From JBARCX01 sp049794535 (GTDB taxonomy: Bacteria > Pseudomonadota > Gammaproteobacteria > Xanthomonadales > Rhodanobacteraceae), in the NCBI GenBank assembly GCA_049794535.1, contig JBARCX010000301.1:1-24293 (forward strand): DNA of 24,293 nucleotides, in the 5' to 3' direction. This document shows, in pieces, positions 7,781-15,294 of the stretch. How positions within the stretch are numbered: the stretch's first letter is position 1; every line of letters starts with the position of its first letter. A program made the position numbers and the translations under genes. The notes under the pieces were generated by a model. That model ran no database searches, was not told the origin of the DNA, and worked only from the letters and a program-made list of their open reading frames with translations.

Positions 7781-8814
7781 GCTGCACTGACTTCTTTTGC
7801 AGTAGCCAGCTCGCGGACCACCACGGTGGCATAGGCACCCGCCGGCAGCTCGAACGACAGCTCCAGGGCATCATCAGCCAACCAACGCCACTTCAGCTCT
7901 TTCGGCAGCAACCGCAATGGACGACGCTCCTGATCCATGCGTGCAGCGATCAAGCCATCGACAAGATCGGTATGCATTGCGGCGATCTCACGCTCCAGCG
8001 CACCAACTTCACCGCTGGTTGGCGGCTCCCCCTGCCCCCATAGCGGACCGGATGGATGAATGTCACCGCTGGCTAACCGATCAGCCAACGTAGCATCGAA
8101 TAACTCCGGACCAAACCATGAGCGGGAGCCCGCTAGTGACCAGATCTCTCCGTCCATCGGTGCATCCCATGCACTGCGCTCCACCCGTGTAGCCAACACG
8201 CTATTGAAAATATGGGAGCGTGCAGCAGACAGCAGGAACGAACGCTTGTCTCGATCAACTCTGCGGCCAGCGAACATCGCCCGTGCCTGAACAAGGTTGC
8301 CGCCCTCGCGACCGAAGCGCTGCTCGCCGAAATAGTTCGGTACACCTCGCGCAGCGATCTCGCCAAGCACCTGCTCCGCGCGCGTGCGATCACCCTGTAT
8401 TTCACGCAAAACCAGCACAAAGCGGTTACCACGCAATGCTCCGCGCTTCAATTTGCGTGAATGCCGCGTCGCCGCCAGCACCTTGATGTCGGCATGCGGA
8501 AATGCCGACCAATCAGGATCAGGCTTACCCGCAAGCTGCACGGTAAATGCCTGCCGCGTCACCGCATGACGATCTTTAAGACCGGCATAACCCACATTCA
8601 GCGGCGGCACGCCTGCGAAACGTGCCAGTTCGCGCGCCACCCAGTCGGTATTTGCGCCGCGCTTCTCCACCCACAACAGTGCGTGCTCGCCTTGACCATC
8701 GGCGTCGTAACCAAGAATTTCCTCCACGCGGAAATCATCTGGCGTACTGCGCAAACGCGCAGCCAGCGGTGGCGCGCCATACGCGCAAGGCAGTTCAAGT
8801 TCGGAAGAAGACAT
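7759..8814 (-). CDS. truD: tRNA pseudouridine(13) synthase TruD
   Basis: Converts U13 of tRNA-Glu to pseudouridine. Counted from the first of two adjacent ATGs (8817), the protein has 352 residues. The catalytic aspartate is D82 in NVGYAGLKDRHAVT, matching E. coli D80; KLKRGALRGNRF (about 122-133) and NYFGEQRFGR (about 161-170) are the other family blocks. I prefer the second ATG at 8814 because GGAG lies four bases upstream of it but only one base from the first. Length is normal. The last codons (A-E-V-S-V-E-Q-stop) fall inside the purine-rich repeat that fills the gap to the convergent Smr gene, so the extreme C-terminus may be repeat-derived. ispF lies 74 bases upstream and may be co-transcribed. 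Confidence 0.96.
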   Translation of the reverse strand: MSSSELELPCAYGAPPLAARLRSTPDDFRVEEILGYDADGQGEHALLWVEKRGANTDWVARELARFAGVPPLNVGYAGLKDRHAVTRQAFTVQLAGKPDPDWSAFPHADIKVLAATRHSRKLKRGALRGNRFVLVLREIQGDRTRAEQVLGEIAARGVPNYFGEQRFGREGGNLVQARAMFAGRRVDRDKRSFLLSAARSHIFNSVLATRVERSAWDAPMDGEIWSLAGSRSWFGPELFDATLADRLASGDIHPSGPLWGQGEPPTSGEVGALEREIAAMHTDLVDGLIAARMDQERRPLRLLPKELKWRWLADDALELSFELPAGAYATVVVRELATAKEVSAAEVSVEQ

Positions 8815-8888
8815 CATGCTCCGCCGGTCATCCCGGCTTTTGAATCGAATCTTTAATCGGAATGCCGTACCTACCTAGCACCGCTTAC

Positions 8889-9362
8889 TTAGCCCCGCTC
8901 CAGCAGCACACAAGCCTGCGCTGCGATGCCTTCGCCACGCCCTGTGAAACCAAGCTTCTCAGTGGTGGTGGCCTTGATACTGACGCGGCCGATCTCGCAT
9001 TCAAGATCGGCCGCAAGGTTCTCGCGCATCGCTTGCGCGTGAGGGCCAACCTTTGGCAATTCACAAATCACAGTGACATCGGCGTTGCCGAGCTTGTATC
9101 CATGCTGCGCCATCAACAGCGCTGCATGCTGTAAGAAACGGCGGCTGTCAGCGCCGCGCCAACGCTCATCCGAGGGCGGAAAGTGCTGACCGATATCCCC
9201 CAGCGCCAACGCACCGAAGATCGCATCGCACAGCGCGTGAATCACCACGTCGCCGTCGGAGTGCGCGATGACGCCGCGACTATGCGGTACGCGTACGCCA
9301 CCGAGTGTTACAAAATCGCCGGTGCCGAACGAATGAACGTCAAAACCCGTGCCAATACGCAT
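8889..9362 (-). CDS. ispF: 2-C-methyl-D-erythritol 2,4-cyclodiphosphate synthase
   Basis: Fifth enzyme of the non-mevalonate (MEP) isoprenoid pathway; cyclises CDP-ME 2-phosphate with release of CMP. From the ATG at 9362 the protein has 157 residues, and the zinc ligands fall at D8, H10 (MRIGTGFDVH) and H42, the same numbers as in E. coli. The signatures AHSDGDVVIHAL, GDIGQHFPPSD and KATTTEKLGFTGRGEGIAAQA are present. A GTG three bases earlier is possible, but the ATG shares its A with the ispD stop (TGATG), the more likely coupled start. Adjacent ispD makes the substrate precursor; ispE, the step between them, is not in this window. Confidence 0.98.
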   Translation of the reverse strand: MRIGTGFDVHSFGTGDFVTLGGVRVPHSRGVIAHSDGDVVIHALCDAIFGALALGDIGQHFPPSDERWRGADSRRFLQHAALLMAQHGYKLGNADVTVICELPKVGPHAQAMRENLAADLECEIGRVSIKATTTEKLGFTGRGEGIAAQACVLLERG

Positions 9363-10057
9363 CACACCGTCCTCGCCAACAGGAACTCAGCCAACGCAAA
9401 ATCCGCCGCTGTGGTCACCTTAATGTTGTCCTCAGCGCCCTCGACAAGCAACGGTGTAAATCCAGCCTGCTCCATCGCCATCGCCTCATCGCTGACCTTC
9501 TCACCGCGCTCTGCGGTATCGCGCAGCGCTGCAGCAAGTTGACCACGACGGAACAGCTGCGGAGTGAATGCGCGCCAGCGCAAATCACGCGACTCTGTCC
9601 GTTCGCTATGGCCCTGTGCATTGGCACGCTTCAGCGTATCGCGCAGCGGCGCACCAAGCAGACCACCATCCTGCTCTGTTGCCAGCTCAATCAGCTTGCT
9701 GATATCCGCCAACCTTACACAGGGGCGTGCGGCATCGTGCACCAGCACGAAATCGCGGGCGGTCACTTCGGCAGGCAACGCGTCGAGCCCAGCCAGCACC
9801 GAATCACATCGCTCGGCACCGCCGATAGCCGTATGCACCGGCTTGCCATTAAGTGTGTCGATACCCGGCCAATGCGCATCGTGTGCCCCGAGCACCACCA
9901 GCAAGCCACAGATCTGCGGGTGTGCGGCAAGCCGCTCCAGCGTGTGCTGGATCAATGGCCTACCTGCCAGGGGGAGGTATTGCTTGGGGCAATCACCACC
10001 GACACGTGTCCCGCGCCCAGCCGCCGGCACTACGCACCACAAACCATGGTGGGTCAT
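9362..10057 (-). CDS. ispD: 2-C-methyl-D-erythritol 4-phosphate cytidylyltransferase
   Basis: Third step of the MEP pathway: transfers CMP from CTP to methylerythritol 4-phosphate. The 231-residue protein has the nucleotidyltransferase motif PAAGRGTRVGGDCPKQY (11-27, catalytic K25), FVLVHDAARPCV (about 103-114, metal-binding D108) and EDNIKVTTAADF (about 209-220, K213). Length is normal. The start overlaps the ftsB stop by ATGA and the stop overlaps ispF by TGATG, so ftsB-ispD-ispF translation is probably tightly coupled, an order common in gammaproteobacteria. CTP comes from pyrG in the same gene block. Confidence 0.98.
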   Translation of the reverse strand: MTHHGLWCVVPAAGRGTRVGGDCPKQYLPLAGRPLIQHTLERLAAHPQICGLLVVLGAHDAHWPGIDTLNGKPVHTAIGGAERCDSVLAGLDALPAEVTARDFVLVHDAARPCVRLADISKLIELATEQDGGLLGAPLRDTLKRANAQGHSERTESRDLRWRAFTPQLFRRGQLAAALRDTAERGEKVSDEAMAMEQAGFTPLLVEGAEDNIKVTTAADFALAEFLLARTV

Positions 10058-10380
10058 TGTGTGCCAGCGTTAGCAGGCGGAGCCGTCGTACCGGCCGGAG
10101 CCGGCGCGCGCGCAACCACCTGGTAAAAGACCTCGCCCGGCTTGATCAAGCCCAGCTCGGAACGTGCCCGCGCCTCGACGGCCTGCTCGCCATGCTTAAG
10201 GTCGCTGACATCGGCCTCCAGCGCCTGATTACGCTGGATCAATTTATCGTTTTCGTCGCCCTGCTTCTTCACCGCGACACGTAACGCGTCCACTTCGTGC
10301 ATACCGCCATGATCGGACCACAGTTTGAACTGCAGTCCGACCAGCAATAGCAATAAGATCAGGGCAATCCAACGCAACAT
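10054..10380 (-). CDS. ftsB: Cell division protein FtsB
   Basis: Bitopic inner-membrane divisome protein forming the FtsQLB complex that gates septal peptidoglycan synthesis. The 108-residue protein has one N-terminal transmembrane segment (about 3-20, MLRWIALILLLLLVGLQF), then a periplasmic coiled coil (about 28-68) and the conserved region ARSELGLIKPGEVFYQVV. The C-terminal tail is Ala/Pro-rich and longer than in many homologues. It lies 19 bases downstream of eno and overlaps ispD by 4 bases, the standard eno-ftsB-ispD arrangement. Sequence identity in this family is low; topology plus context carry the call. Confidence 0.96.
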   Translation of the reverse strand: MLRWIALILLLLLVGLQFKLWSDHGGMHEVDALRVAVKKQGDENDKLIQRNQALEADVSDLKHGEQAVEARARSELGLIKPGEVFYQVVARAPAPAGTTAPPANAGTQ

Positions 10381-10399
10381 GGGCGCGCGCTTACCTCGA

Positions 10400-11698
10400 T
10401 CAACCCGGCAGGTGGCTTAGATTTGGGAACGCATTGCGACCAGCGTAACGGGCCGAAGCACCCAAGGCCTCTTCAATGCGCAGCAACTGGTTGTACTTGG
10501 CCACGCGATCGCTGCGGCTCAGTGAACCGGTCTTGATCTGAGTTGCCGTGGTTGCCACCGCGATATCGGCGATGGTGGTGTCCTCGGTTTCACCCGAACG
10601 ATGCGAGATCACAGCTGCGTACTTTGCTGCGTCTGCCATCGCGATGGTTTCCAGCGTCTCGGACAACGTGCCGATCTGGTTCACCTTGATCAGGATCGCA
10701 TTGGCGATGCCAGCATCAATGCCTTTGCGGAAGATCGCCGGGTTGGTGACAAAATTGTCATCGCCCACCAGCTGTATCTGCTTGCCAAGACGCTCGGTCA
10801 ACAGCTTCCAGCCCGCCGAGTCGCCCTCGGACATACCGTCTTCGATAGTGATGATCGGGTATTGCTTGGCCCAACCAGCCAGCACATCGACGAACTGCTC
10901 GGAGGTGTATAGCTTGCCTTCGCCAGCCAGATCGTACTTGCCGTCCTTATAGAACTCCGAGCTGGCCGCATCAAGGCCGAGCAGGATTTCGCTACCAATC
11001 TTGTACCCTGTCTTGGTCACCGCCTCGAGGATGGTATCCAGCGCTTCAACATTCGAGCGCAGATCCGGTGCAAAGCCGCCTTCGTCACCCACGGCGGTAT
11101 TCAGGCCCTTACCCTTCAATACGCTCTTCAGCGCATGGAAAATCTCAGCGCCAGCACGCAGCGCCTCGGCGAAGTTCGGCACGCCGACCGGCAGTATCAT
11201 GAACTCCTGCACGTCGACGTTGTTGTCGGCATGTGCGCCGCCGTTGATGATGTTCATCATCGGCACCGGCAACGCGCCCGGCTTACCGTGTGACAGATAC
11301 TTCCACAGCGGTTCACCACGCGATGCAGCCACGGCATGTGCCGCCGCCATCGAAACACCGAGCAGCGCATTCGCACCCAGCTTGCCCTTGTTCGGCGTGC
11401 CATCCAGCGCGATCAGCTTGGCGTCGAGCCCTTTCTGGTCTGCGGCATCGAAACCCTTAAGAGCGTCAGAGATGGCGCCGTTGACGTTGGCGACCGCGTT
11501 CTTCACACCCTTGCCGCCATAACGCGACTTGTCGCCATCGCGAAGTTCGACAGCTTCGCGCGAGCCCGTGGATGCACCGCTCGGCACGGCGGCACGACCG
11601 AAACCGCCGTTGGCCAGGGTTACTTCGGCTTCCAGCGTGGGGTTGCCGCGGGAATCGAGGATTTCACGGGCGTGGATGCGGGTGATTTCGGTGCTCAT
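10400..11698 (-). CDS. eno: Enolase
   Basis: Glycolytic enzyme interconverting 2-phosphoglycerate and phosphoenolpyruvate. From the ATG at 11698 (GGGAT six to ten bases upstream) the protein has 432 residues and starts MSTEITRIHAREILDSRGNPT; an in-frame ATG at 11740 adds 14 residues without family match. Visible active-site residues: H156 in GGAHADN, E206 in VGDEGGFAP, metal ligands D243, E286 and D313, and K338 in LIKVNQIGT. The signature SHRSGETEDTTIADIAVA (365-382) is intact. It lies between kdsA (84 bases upstream) and ftsB (19 bases downstream), likely one transcript with pyrG-kdsA. Confidence 0.98.
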   Translation of the reverse strand: MSTEITRIHAREILDSRGNPTLEAEVTLANGGFGRAAVPSGASTGSREAVELRDGDKSRYGGKGVKNAVANVNGAISDALKGFDAADQKGLDAKLIALDGTPNKGKLGANALLGVSMAAAHAVAASRGEPLWKYLSHGKPGALPVPMMNIINGGAHADNNVDVQEFMILPVGVPNFAEALRAGAEIFHALKSVLKGKGLNTAVGDEGGFAPDLRSNVEALDTILEAVTKTGYKIGSEILLGLDAASSEFYKDGKYDLAGEGKLYTSEQFVDVLAGWAKQYPIITIEDGMSEGDSAGWKLLTERLGKQIQLVGDDNFVTNPAIFRKGIDAGIANAILIKVNQIGTLSETLETIAMADAAKYAAVISHRSGETEDTTIADIAVATTATQIKTGSLSRSDRVAKYNQLLRIEEALGASARYAGRNAFPNLSHLPG

Positions 11699-11782
11699 GT
11701 AGATCCCATGCAATGAAGTGGCGGAACGAAAGATACGCAAAACTGGCGTGGCGGACGAATCCGCACACAGGGCAGAAACTGC

Positions 11783-12616
11783 TTAGATCGATTGCTCAAG
11801 GAAACCGTGGCGCTTGGTCACAGCGTCCAGCTCCATCAGAGTTTCCAGTAACGCTTCCATCTTGCCCAGCGGCCAGGCGTTCGGGCCATCGCTGAGGGCT
11901 TTGCTCGGATCCGGATGGGTCTCGGCAAACAGGCCGGCTATACCGACGGCAACTGCCGCACGCGCCAGTACCGGCACAAACTCGCGCTGACCACCTGAGG
12001 TGGCGCCCTGCCCACCTGGCAGCTGCACCGAATGCGTTGCGTCGAATACCACCGGGCAATCGGTCTCGCGCATCACGCTGAGCGAACGCATGTCCGACAC
12101 CAAGTTGTTGTAGCCGAAACTAGCGCCGCGCTCGCACACCATGATGTTGTCGTTGCCGACGTCCTTGGCCTTGGCGACCACATGCTTCATGTCCCACGGT
12201 GCAAGGAACTGGCCCTTCTTGATGTTCACCGGCTTGCCGGCACGCGCCACGTTCTGAATGAAATTGGTCTGGCGACACAGGAAGGCAGGGGTCTGCAGCA
12301 CGTCGACGACAGCGGCGACCTCGTTCATCGGCGTGTATTCGTGCACGTCGGTGAGTACCGGCACGCCAAGCTGCCGCTTCACTTCGGACAGGATGCGCAG
12401 CCCCTCCTCCATGCCCGGCCCGCGGAAGCTGGTGCCGGAGGAACGATTTGCCTTGTCGAAGCTCGACTTGAAAATGAAGTTCACACCGAGCCTGCCGGTG
12501 ATCTCCTTCAACGTGCCGGCGGTGTCGATCTGCAATTGCTCGGACTCGACCACGCAAGGGCCGGCAATCAGGAACAGCGGCTGGTTCAGCCCTACCTCGA
12601 AACCGCAGAGCCTCAT
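11783..12616 (-). CDS. kdsA: 2-dehydro-3-deoxyphosphooctonate aldolase (KDO-8-phosphate synthase), metal-dependent type
   Basis: Condenses phosphoenolpyruvate with arabinose 5-phosphate to KDO 8-phosphate, a precursor of the lipopolysaccharide inner core. The 277-residue protein starts at the ATG overlapping the pyrG stop (ATGA); a longer reading from 12757 lies inside pyrG and is not family-like. Key residues: Cys21 in IAGPCVVE, H195 in FDATHSVQ, E232 in FAETHPDP and D243. These sit exactly ten above C11, H185, E222 and D233 of the metal-dependent Aquifex enzyme, so this is the metal-requiring class; E. coli KdsA has Asn in place of the Cys. CMP-KDO formation later in the pathway uses CTP, the product of adjacent pyrG. 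Confidence 0.97.
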   Translation of the reverse strand: MRLCGFEVGLNQPLFLIAGPCVVESEQLQIDTAGTLKEITGRLGVNFIFKSSFDKANRSSGTSFRGPGMEEGLRILSEVKRQLGVPVLTDVHEYTPMNEVAAVVDVLQTPAFLCRQTNFIQNVARAGKPVNIKKGQFLAPWDMKHVVAKAKDVGNDNIMVCERGASFGYNNLVSDMRSLSVMRETDCPVVFDATHSVQLPGGQGATSGGQREFVPVLARAAVAVGIAGLFAETHPDPSKALSDGPNAWPLGKMEALLETLMELDAVTKRHGFLEQSI

Positions 12617-14283
12617 GCGACCGACTCCTTCGCCAGGCGCTCGCCTTCGCGCACTGCCTTGAACTCGCGCGCCGCGTGAACGAAGCCGATGAACAGCGGG
12701 TGGCCGTCGCGCGGGGTGGAGGTGAATTCCGGATGTGCCTGGCAGCCCAGGAACCACGGATGCTTCTGCTGCGGCAGCTCGACGATCTCCACCAGCAGAT
12801 CGTCCATCGACTTGCCCGAAATCACCATGCCGAGGTCCTCAAAGGACTGGCGGTAACGGTTGTTGAACTCATAGCGATGGCGATGACGCTCACGCACCAC
12901 CTCTTGACCGTACATTTCGCGCGCCAGCGTACCAGCCTTGAGGCGGCATTCCTGCGCACCGAGACGCATGGTGCCGCCCAGATCGGAACGCTCTGTGCGC
13001 TGCTCGACTTCGCCGGTGGCGGTGGTCCACTCGGTGATCAACGCGATCACAGGGTTGGCGGTATTGCGATCGTTTTCGCTGGAATCAGCGTCGGTCAAGC
13101 CGGCAACACTGCGGGCAAAGTCCACCACGGCCGCGTGCATGCCATAGCAGATGCCGAAGTAAGGCACGCCATGTTCACGCGCATACCTGGCCGCCAATAC
13201 CTTGCCTTCGAAGCCGCGCTTGCCGAAGCCGCCCGGCACCAGGATCGCATCGGCACTGCCGAGCACCTTGGCAGCACCATCGGCCTCGATCTGCTCGGAA
13301 TCGACCCACTGCAGGTTGACTCGGGTCAACTGCTTGATACCACCGTGGCGCAAGGCTTCGCCCAGCGATTTGTAGGCATCCTTGTGCTCGACGTACTTGC
13401 CCACGATGGCGACAGTGATCTCATCCTTCGGATGCTCCACCGCCTCTACCGTGCGCTGCCAGCCGGAAAGATCGGCCGGCTTGGCATCAAGACCAAGTCG
13501 CTTCACCACGATCTCGTCCAGGCCTTGCTGGTGCAGCCACAACGGTTGCTTATAGATGATGTCCACGTCGGCGGCACTGATCACCGCGTGCTCGGGCACA
13601 TTGGTGAACAGCGCAATCTTGCGCCGCTCGCCGTCTGGCAGCTGTTGCTCGCAGCGGCATAGCAGCACATCGGGCTGGATACCGATCGAACGCAGCTCTT
13701 TCACCGAATGCTGGGTTGGTTTGGTTTTGATCTCGCCGGCGGCCTTGATGTACGGCACCAGCGTCAGGTGCATGAACAGCACCTTCTCGGGACCATGCTC
13801 GATACGGAGTTGGCGGATCGCCTCAAGGAACGGCAGCGATTCGATATCGCCCACCGTGCCGCCGATCTCGACCAGCGCCACGTCAAAACCACGGGTAGCC
13901 TCGTGGATGCAGTGCTTGATCTCGTCGGTGATATGCGGAATCACCTGCACGGTAGCGCCGAGATAATCGCCACGGCGCTCCTTGCGGATCACCGACTCGT
14001 AGATCTTGCCAGTGGTGATGGAGTTCTTGCCGGTCAGGCGGGTATGAACGAAACGCTCATAGTGACCCAGGTCGAGGTCGGTCTCCGCACCGTCGTCGGT
14101 CACATAGACCTCGCCGTGCTGGAAGGGGCTCATGGTGCCCGGATCCACATTGATATAGGGATCGAGCTTCATCATGGTGACCGAGAGACCACGCGCTTCC
14201 AGAATGGAAGCAAGCGACGCCGCGGCGATGCCCTTGCCTAAAGAGGACACCACACCGCCGGTGACGAAAATCAGGGGGGTCAT
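12613..14283 (-). CDS. pyrG: CTP synthase (glutamine-hydrolysing)
   Basis: Aminates UTP to CTP with ATP and glutamine. The 556-residue protein starts MTPLIFVTGGVVSSLGKG (P-loop about 9-18); the family start is at 14283, and 22 extra residues from 14349 do not match. The synthetase part has DPYINVDPGTMSPFQHGEV and EIGGTVGDIES; the class I glutaminase part has VPGGFGKRGFEGK, nucleophile C379 in GICYGMH, and the H517/E519 pair in HPEF. Position 383 is His where the family normally has Gln in GxCxGMQ; codon CAC is clear in the sequence. No clear ribosome-binding site precedes the ATG. A TAAAAT hexamer (14310-14315, minus strand) could be a -10 box, with only a poor -35. The stop overlaps kdsA by 4 bases. 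Confidence 0.97.
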   Translation of the reverse strand: MTPLIFVTGGVVSSLGKGIAAASLASILEARGLSVTMMKLDPYINVDPGTMSPFQHGEVYVTDDGAETDLDLGHYERFVHTRLTGKNSITTGKIYESVIRKERRGDYLGATVQVIPHITDEIKHCIHEATRGFDVALVEIGGTVGDIESLPFLEAIRQLRIEHGPEKVLFMHLTLVPYIKAAGEIKTKPTQHSVKELRSIGIQPDVLLCRCEQQLPDGERRKIALFTNVPEHAVISAADVDIIYKQPLWLHQQGLDEIVVKRLGLDAKPADLSGWQRTVEAVEHPKDEITVAIVGKYVEHKDAYKSLGEALRHGGIKQLTRVNLQWVDSEQIEADGAAKVLGSADAILVPGGFGKRGFEGKVLAARYAREHGVPYFGICYGMHAAVVDFARSVAGLTDADSSENDRNTANPVIALITEWTTATGEVEQRTERSDLGGTMRLGAQECRLKAGTLAREMYGQEVVRERHRHRYEFNNRYRQSFEDLGMVISGKSMDDLLVEIVELPQQKHPWFLGCQAHPEFTSTPRDGHPLFIGFVHAAREFKAVREGERLAKESVA

Positions 14284-14414
14284 GGAATTCAGCCGTGCTG
14301 GAAATCGGCATTTTAGCGGCAGAACGCCTCTGCTGCGAGATCTCATCACGCATGTCGCCCAAATAATTCAGTTGAAGGGCCAAATCCCGGGGACAAACCA
14401 TGGTGAGCGGCTCG
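14284..14414 (-). other. Upstream region of pyrG
   Basis: Non-coding as far as I can tell. It holds a candidate -10 hexamer TAAAAT on the minus strand (14310-14315), which would give a leader of roughly 20 bases before pyrG; the -35 position at 17-bp spacing is poor (TCGCAG), so the promoter is tentative. Beyond it, on the same strand, are the last recognisable codons of the YCII remnant and diverged sequence. Confidence 0.35.
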
Positions 14415-14612
14415 CCTTTCAGCCATTTCGAACACCTGGCGGACCTCGTTGCTCTCGCCCGCGATGCCTAGGCAGTGACTTCGCCGCGGGAGCTGACATC
14501 GATCATCCAGTAACCACCGGCCACTTCATTAGGTCTCGGCGAAGGAGCCGTCGACAACTTTTACCTTGCCATCGACGGATGTGAAACGCGCATCGGCCGG
14601 CGCAGCGCTAAG
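14415..14612 (-). pseudogene. Decayed YCII-family (DGPF-domain) protein gene, 5'-truncated
   Basis: Minus-strand conceptual translation gives three blocks in family order. Block A (14612-14529) reads ...ADARFTSVDGKVKVVDGSFAET then stop. Block B (14533-14468, shifted one base) reads PNEVAGGYWMIDVSSRGEV then stop. Block C (about 14459-14418, back in frame A) reads AGESNEVRQVFEMAE. Family members read roughly GARV.F..GK..V.DGPFAETKE.VAG(F/Y)W...V.S.EEA..WA.RCP.....EVRQVFE, so order and spacing fit. The TAG ending block B falls where the family has Trp (WASR-like). The first 45 or so residues are missing: block A begins three bases after the VOC stop. Two frame changes, stops and a lost N-terminus make it a pseudogene. 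VOC and YCII genes often sit together with an ECF sigma factor gene, which is absent here. Confidence 0.82.
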
Positions 14613-14614
14613 TG

Positions 14615-15025
14615 TTATTGCTGCGGAATGATGACCATCCAGTTCACGCCGAAGCGATCGGCCACCATGCCGAAGTACGGTGAGAAAAACGTCTTGCTCA
14701 GCGGGGCGTGGACCTGGCCGCCATCGGAGAGCGCTGCGAATACGCGCTCAGCCTCGGCCGTGCTGCTTACGGAGAGCGACAGTGAAAAGCCCTGGAACGT
14801 AACGTTCGCATTCACGCAGTCGTCGCAGGCCATCACCACCGAATCGCCGAGGGTGACGTTGCAATACATGATTTTCTCGCCGTCGTACTTCGCGCCGGGG
14901 CCGTCTGCGGGAGGTGCTTCCTTGTAGCGCATCTGCATGTTGACCTTGGCACCGAGGTGCTTCTGGTAATACTGAATGGCTTCTTCGCAACGACCATTGA
15001 AGAACAGGTAGGGCTGAACGTACAT
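14615..15025 (-). CDS. VOC-family protein (PhnB-like glyoxalase/dioxygenase fold)
   Basis: A 136-residue protein of the PhnB/3-demethylubiquinone-methyltransferase-like branch of the vicinal oxygen chelate superfamily. The N-terminus YVQPYLFFNGRCEEAIQYYQKHLGAKV is the classic first beta-alpha unit, and the C-terminus PYFGMVADRFGVNWMVI closes the second. No enzymatic activity is established for this branch. The ATG at 15025 is set by a strong GGAGGAG ribosome-binding site five bases upstream (15031-15037); an upstream in-frame ATG at 15115 adds a non-family tail. It is followed by a degraded YCII gene, suggesting the relic of a VOC-YCII-sigma cluster. Confidence 0.9.
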   Translation of the reverse strand: MYVQPYLFFNGRCEEAIQYYQKHLGAKVNMQMRYKEAPPADGPGAKYDGEKIMYCNVTLGDSVVMACDDCVNANVTFQGFSLSLSVSSTAEAERVFAALSDGGQVHAPLSKTFFSPYFGMVADRFGVNWMVIIPQQ

Positions 15026-15184
15026 GGTGGCTCCTCCGCGACGTGGGTTGTATGAGTATCCCAGTATGCAGCAGTGGTCTTTCGGGACTTTGGTAGTGCG
15101 ACGAACGAGGCACATGGAAGTGACACCTGGACCGCCATCTGAACGGCATCACGCTGCCGATTGCCGTGGCTCTCGGAGCCGGTC

Positions 15185-15215
15185 CTTATAGTCCGCCCGA
15201 ACACCCCAAACTCAA
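15185..15215 (-). promoter_or_regulatory. Candidate promoter for the VOC gene
   Basis: On the minus strand a TATAAG hexamer (15185-15190) is preceded by TTGAGT (15210-15215) with 19-bp spacing, or 18 bp if CTATAA is taken as the -10 box. Spacing is slightly long, and the leader to the VOC start would be about 150 bases, so this is only a candidate. Confidence 0.3.
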
Positions 15216-15242
15216 GCCGATCCCTAGCTCCAGAAACGACAA

Positions 15243-15270
15243 CGCCCCGCCGGTGTGAACAGGCGGGGCG
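15243..15270 (-). terminator. Rho-independent terminator of the cyo operon
   Basis: GC-rich inverted repeat with 9-bp arms CGCCCCGCC (15243-15251) and GGCGGGGCG (15262-15270) around a 10-base loop, 24 bases past the cyoD stop. Read on the minus strand, the hairpin is followed by TTGTCGTTTCTGG, a moderately U-rich tail. Position and structure fit termination of cyoABCD. Confidence 0.75.
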
Positions 15271-15294
15271 CGTTCGAGTACCTAGTCGAGAAGC

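Noticed and set aside
9305..10126. Open frame of 273 codons on the plus strand across ispF-ispD-ftsB
   Set aside because: Covers three well-supported minus-strand genes; composition typical of antisense translation.
12676..13662. Open frame of 328 codons on the plus strand opposite pyrG
   Set aside because: Shadow of pyrG, whose reading is unambiguous along its whole length; no recognisable domain.
14400..14471. Small plus-strand frame of 23 codons starting at 14400
   Set aside because: Lies antisense to the YCII remnant, has no ribosome-binding site and no family match; better explained as the reverse of the pseudogene.
15120..15242. Plus-strand stretch reading HLNGITLPIAVALGAGPY
   Set aside because: Looks faintly protein-like but has no start codon in frame, a stop directly upstream and ends in the cyo terminator; no family recognised.
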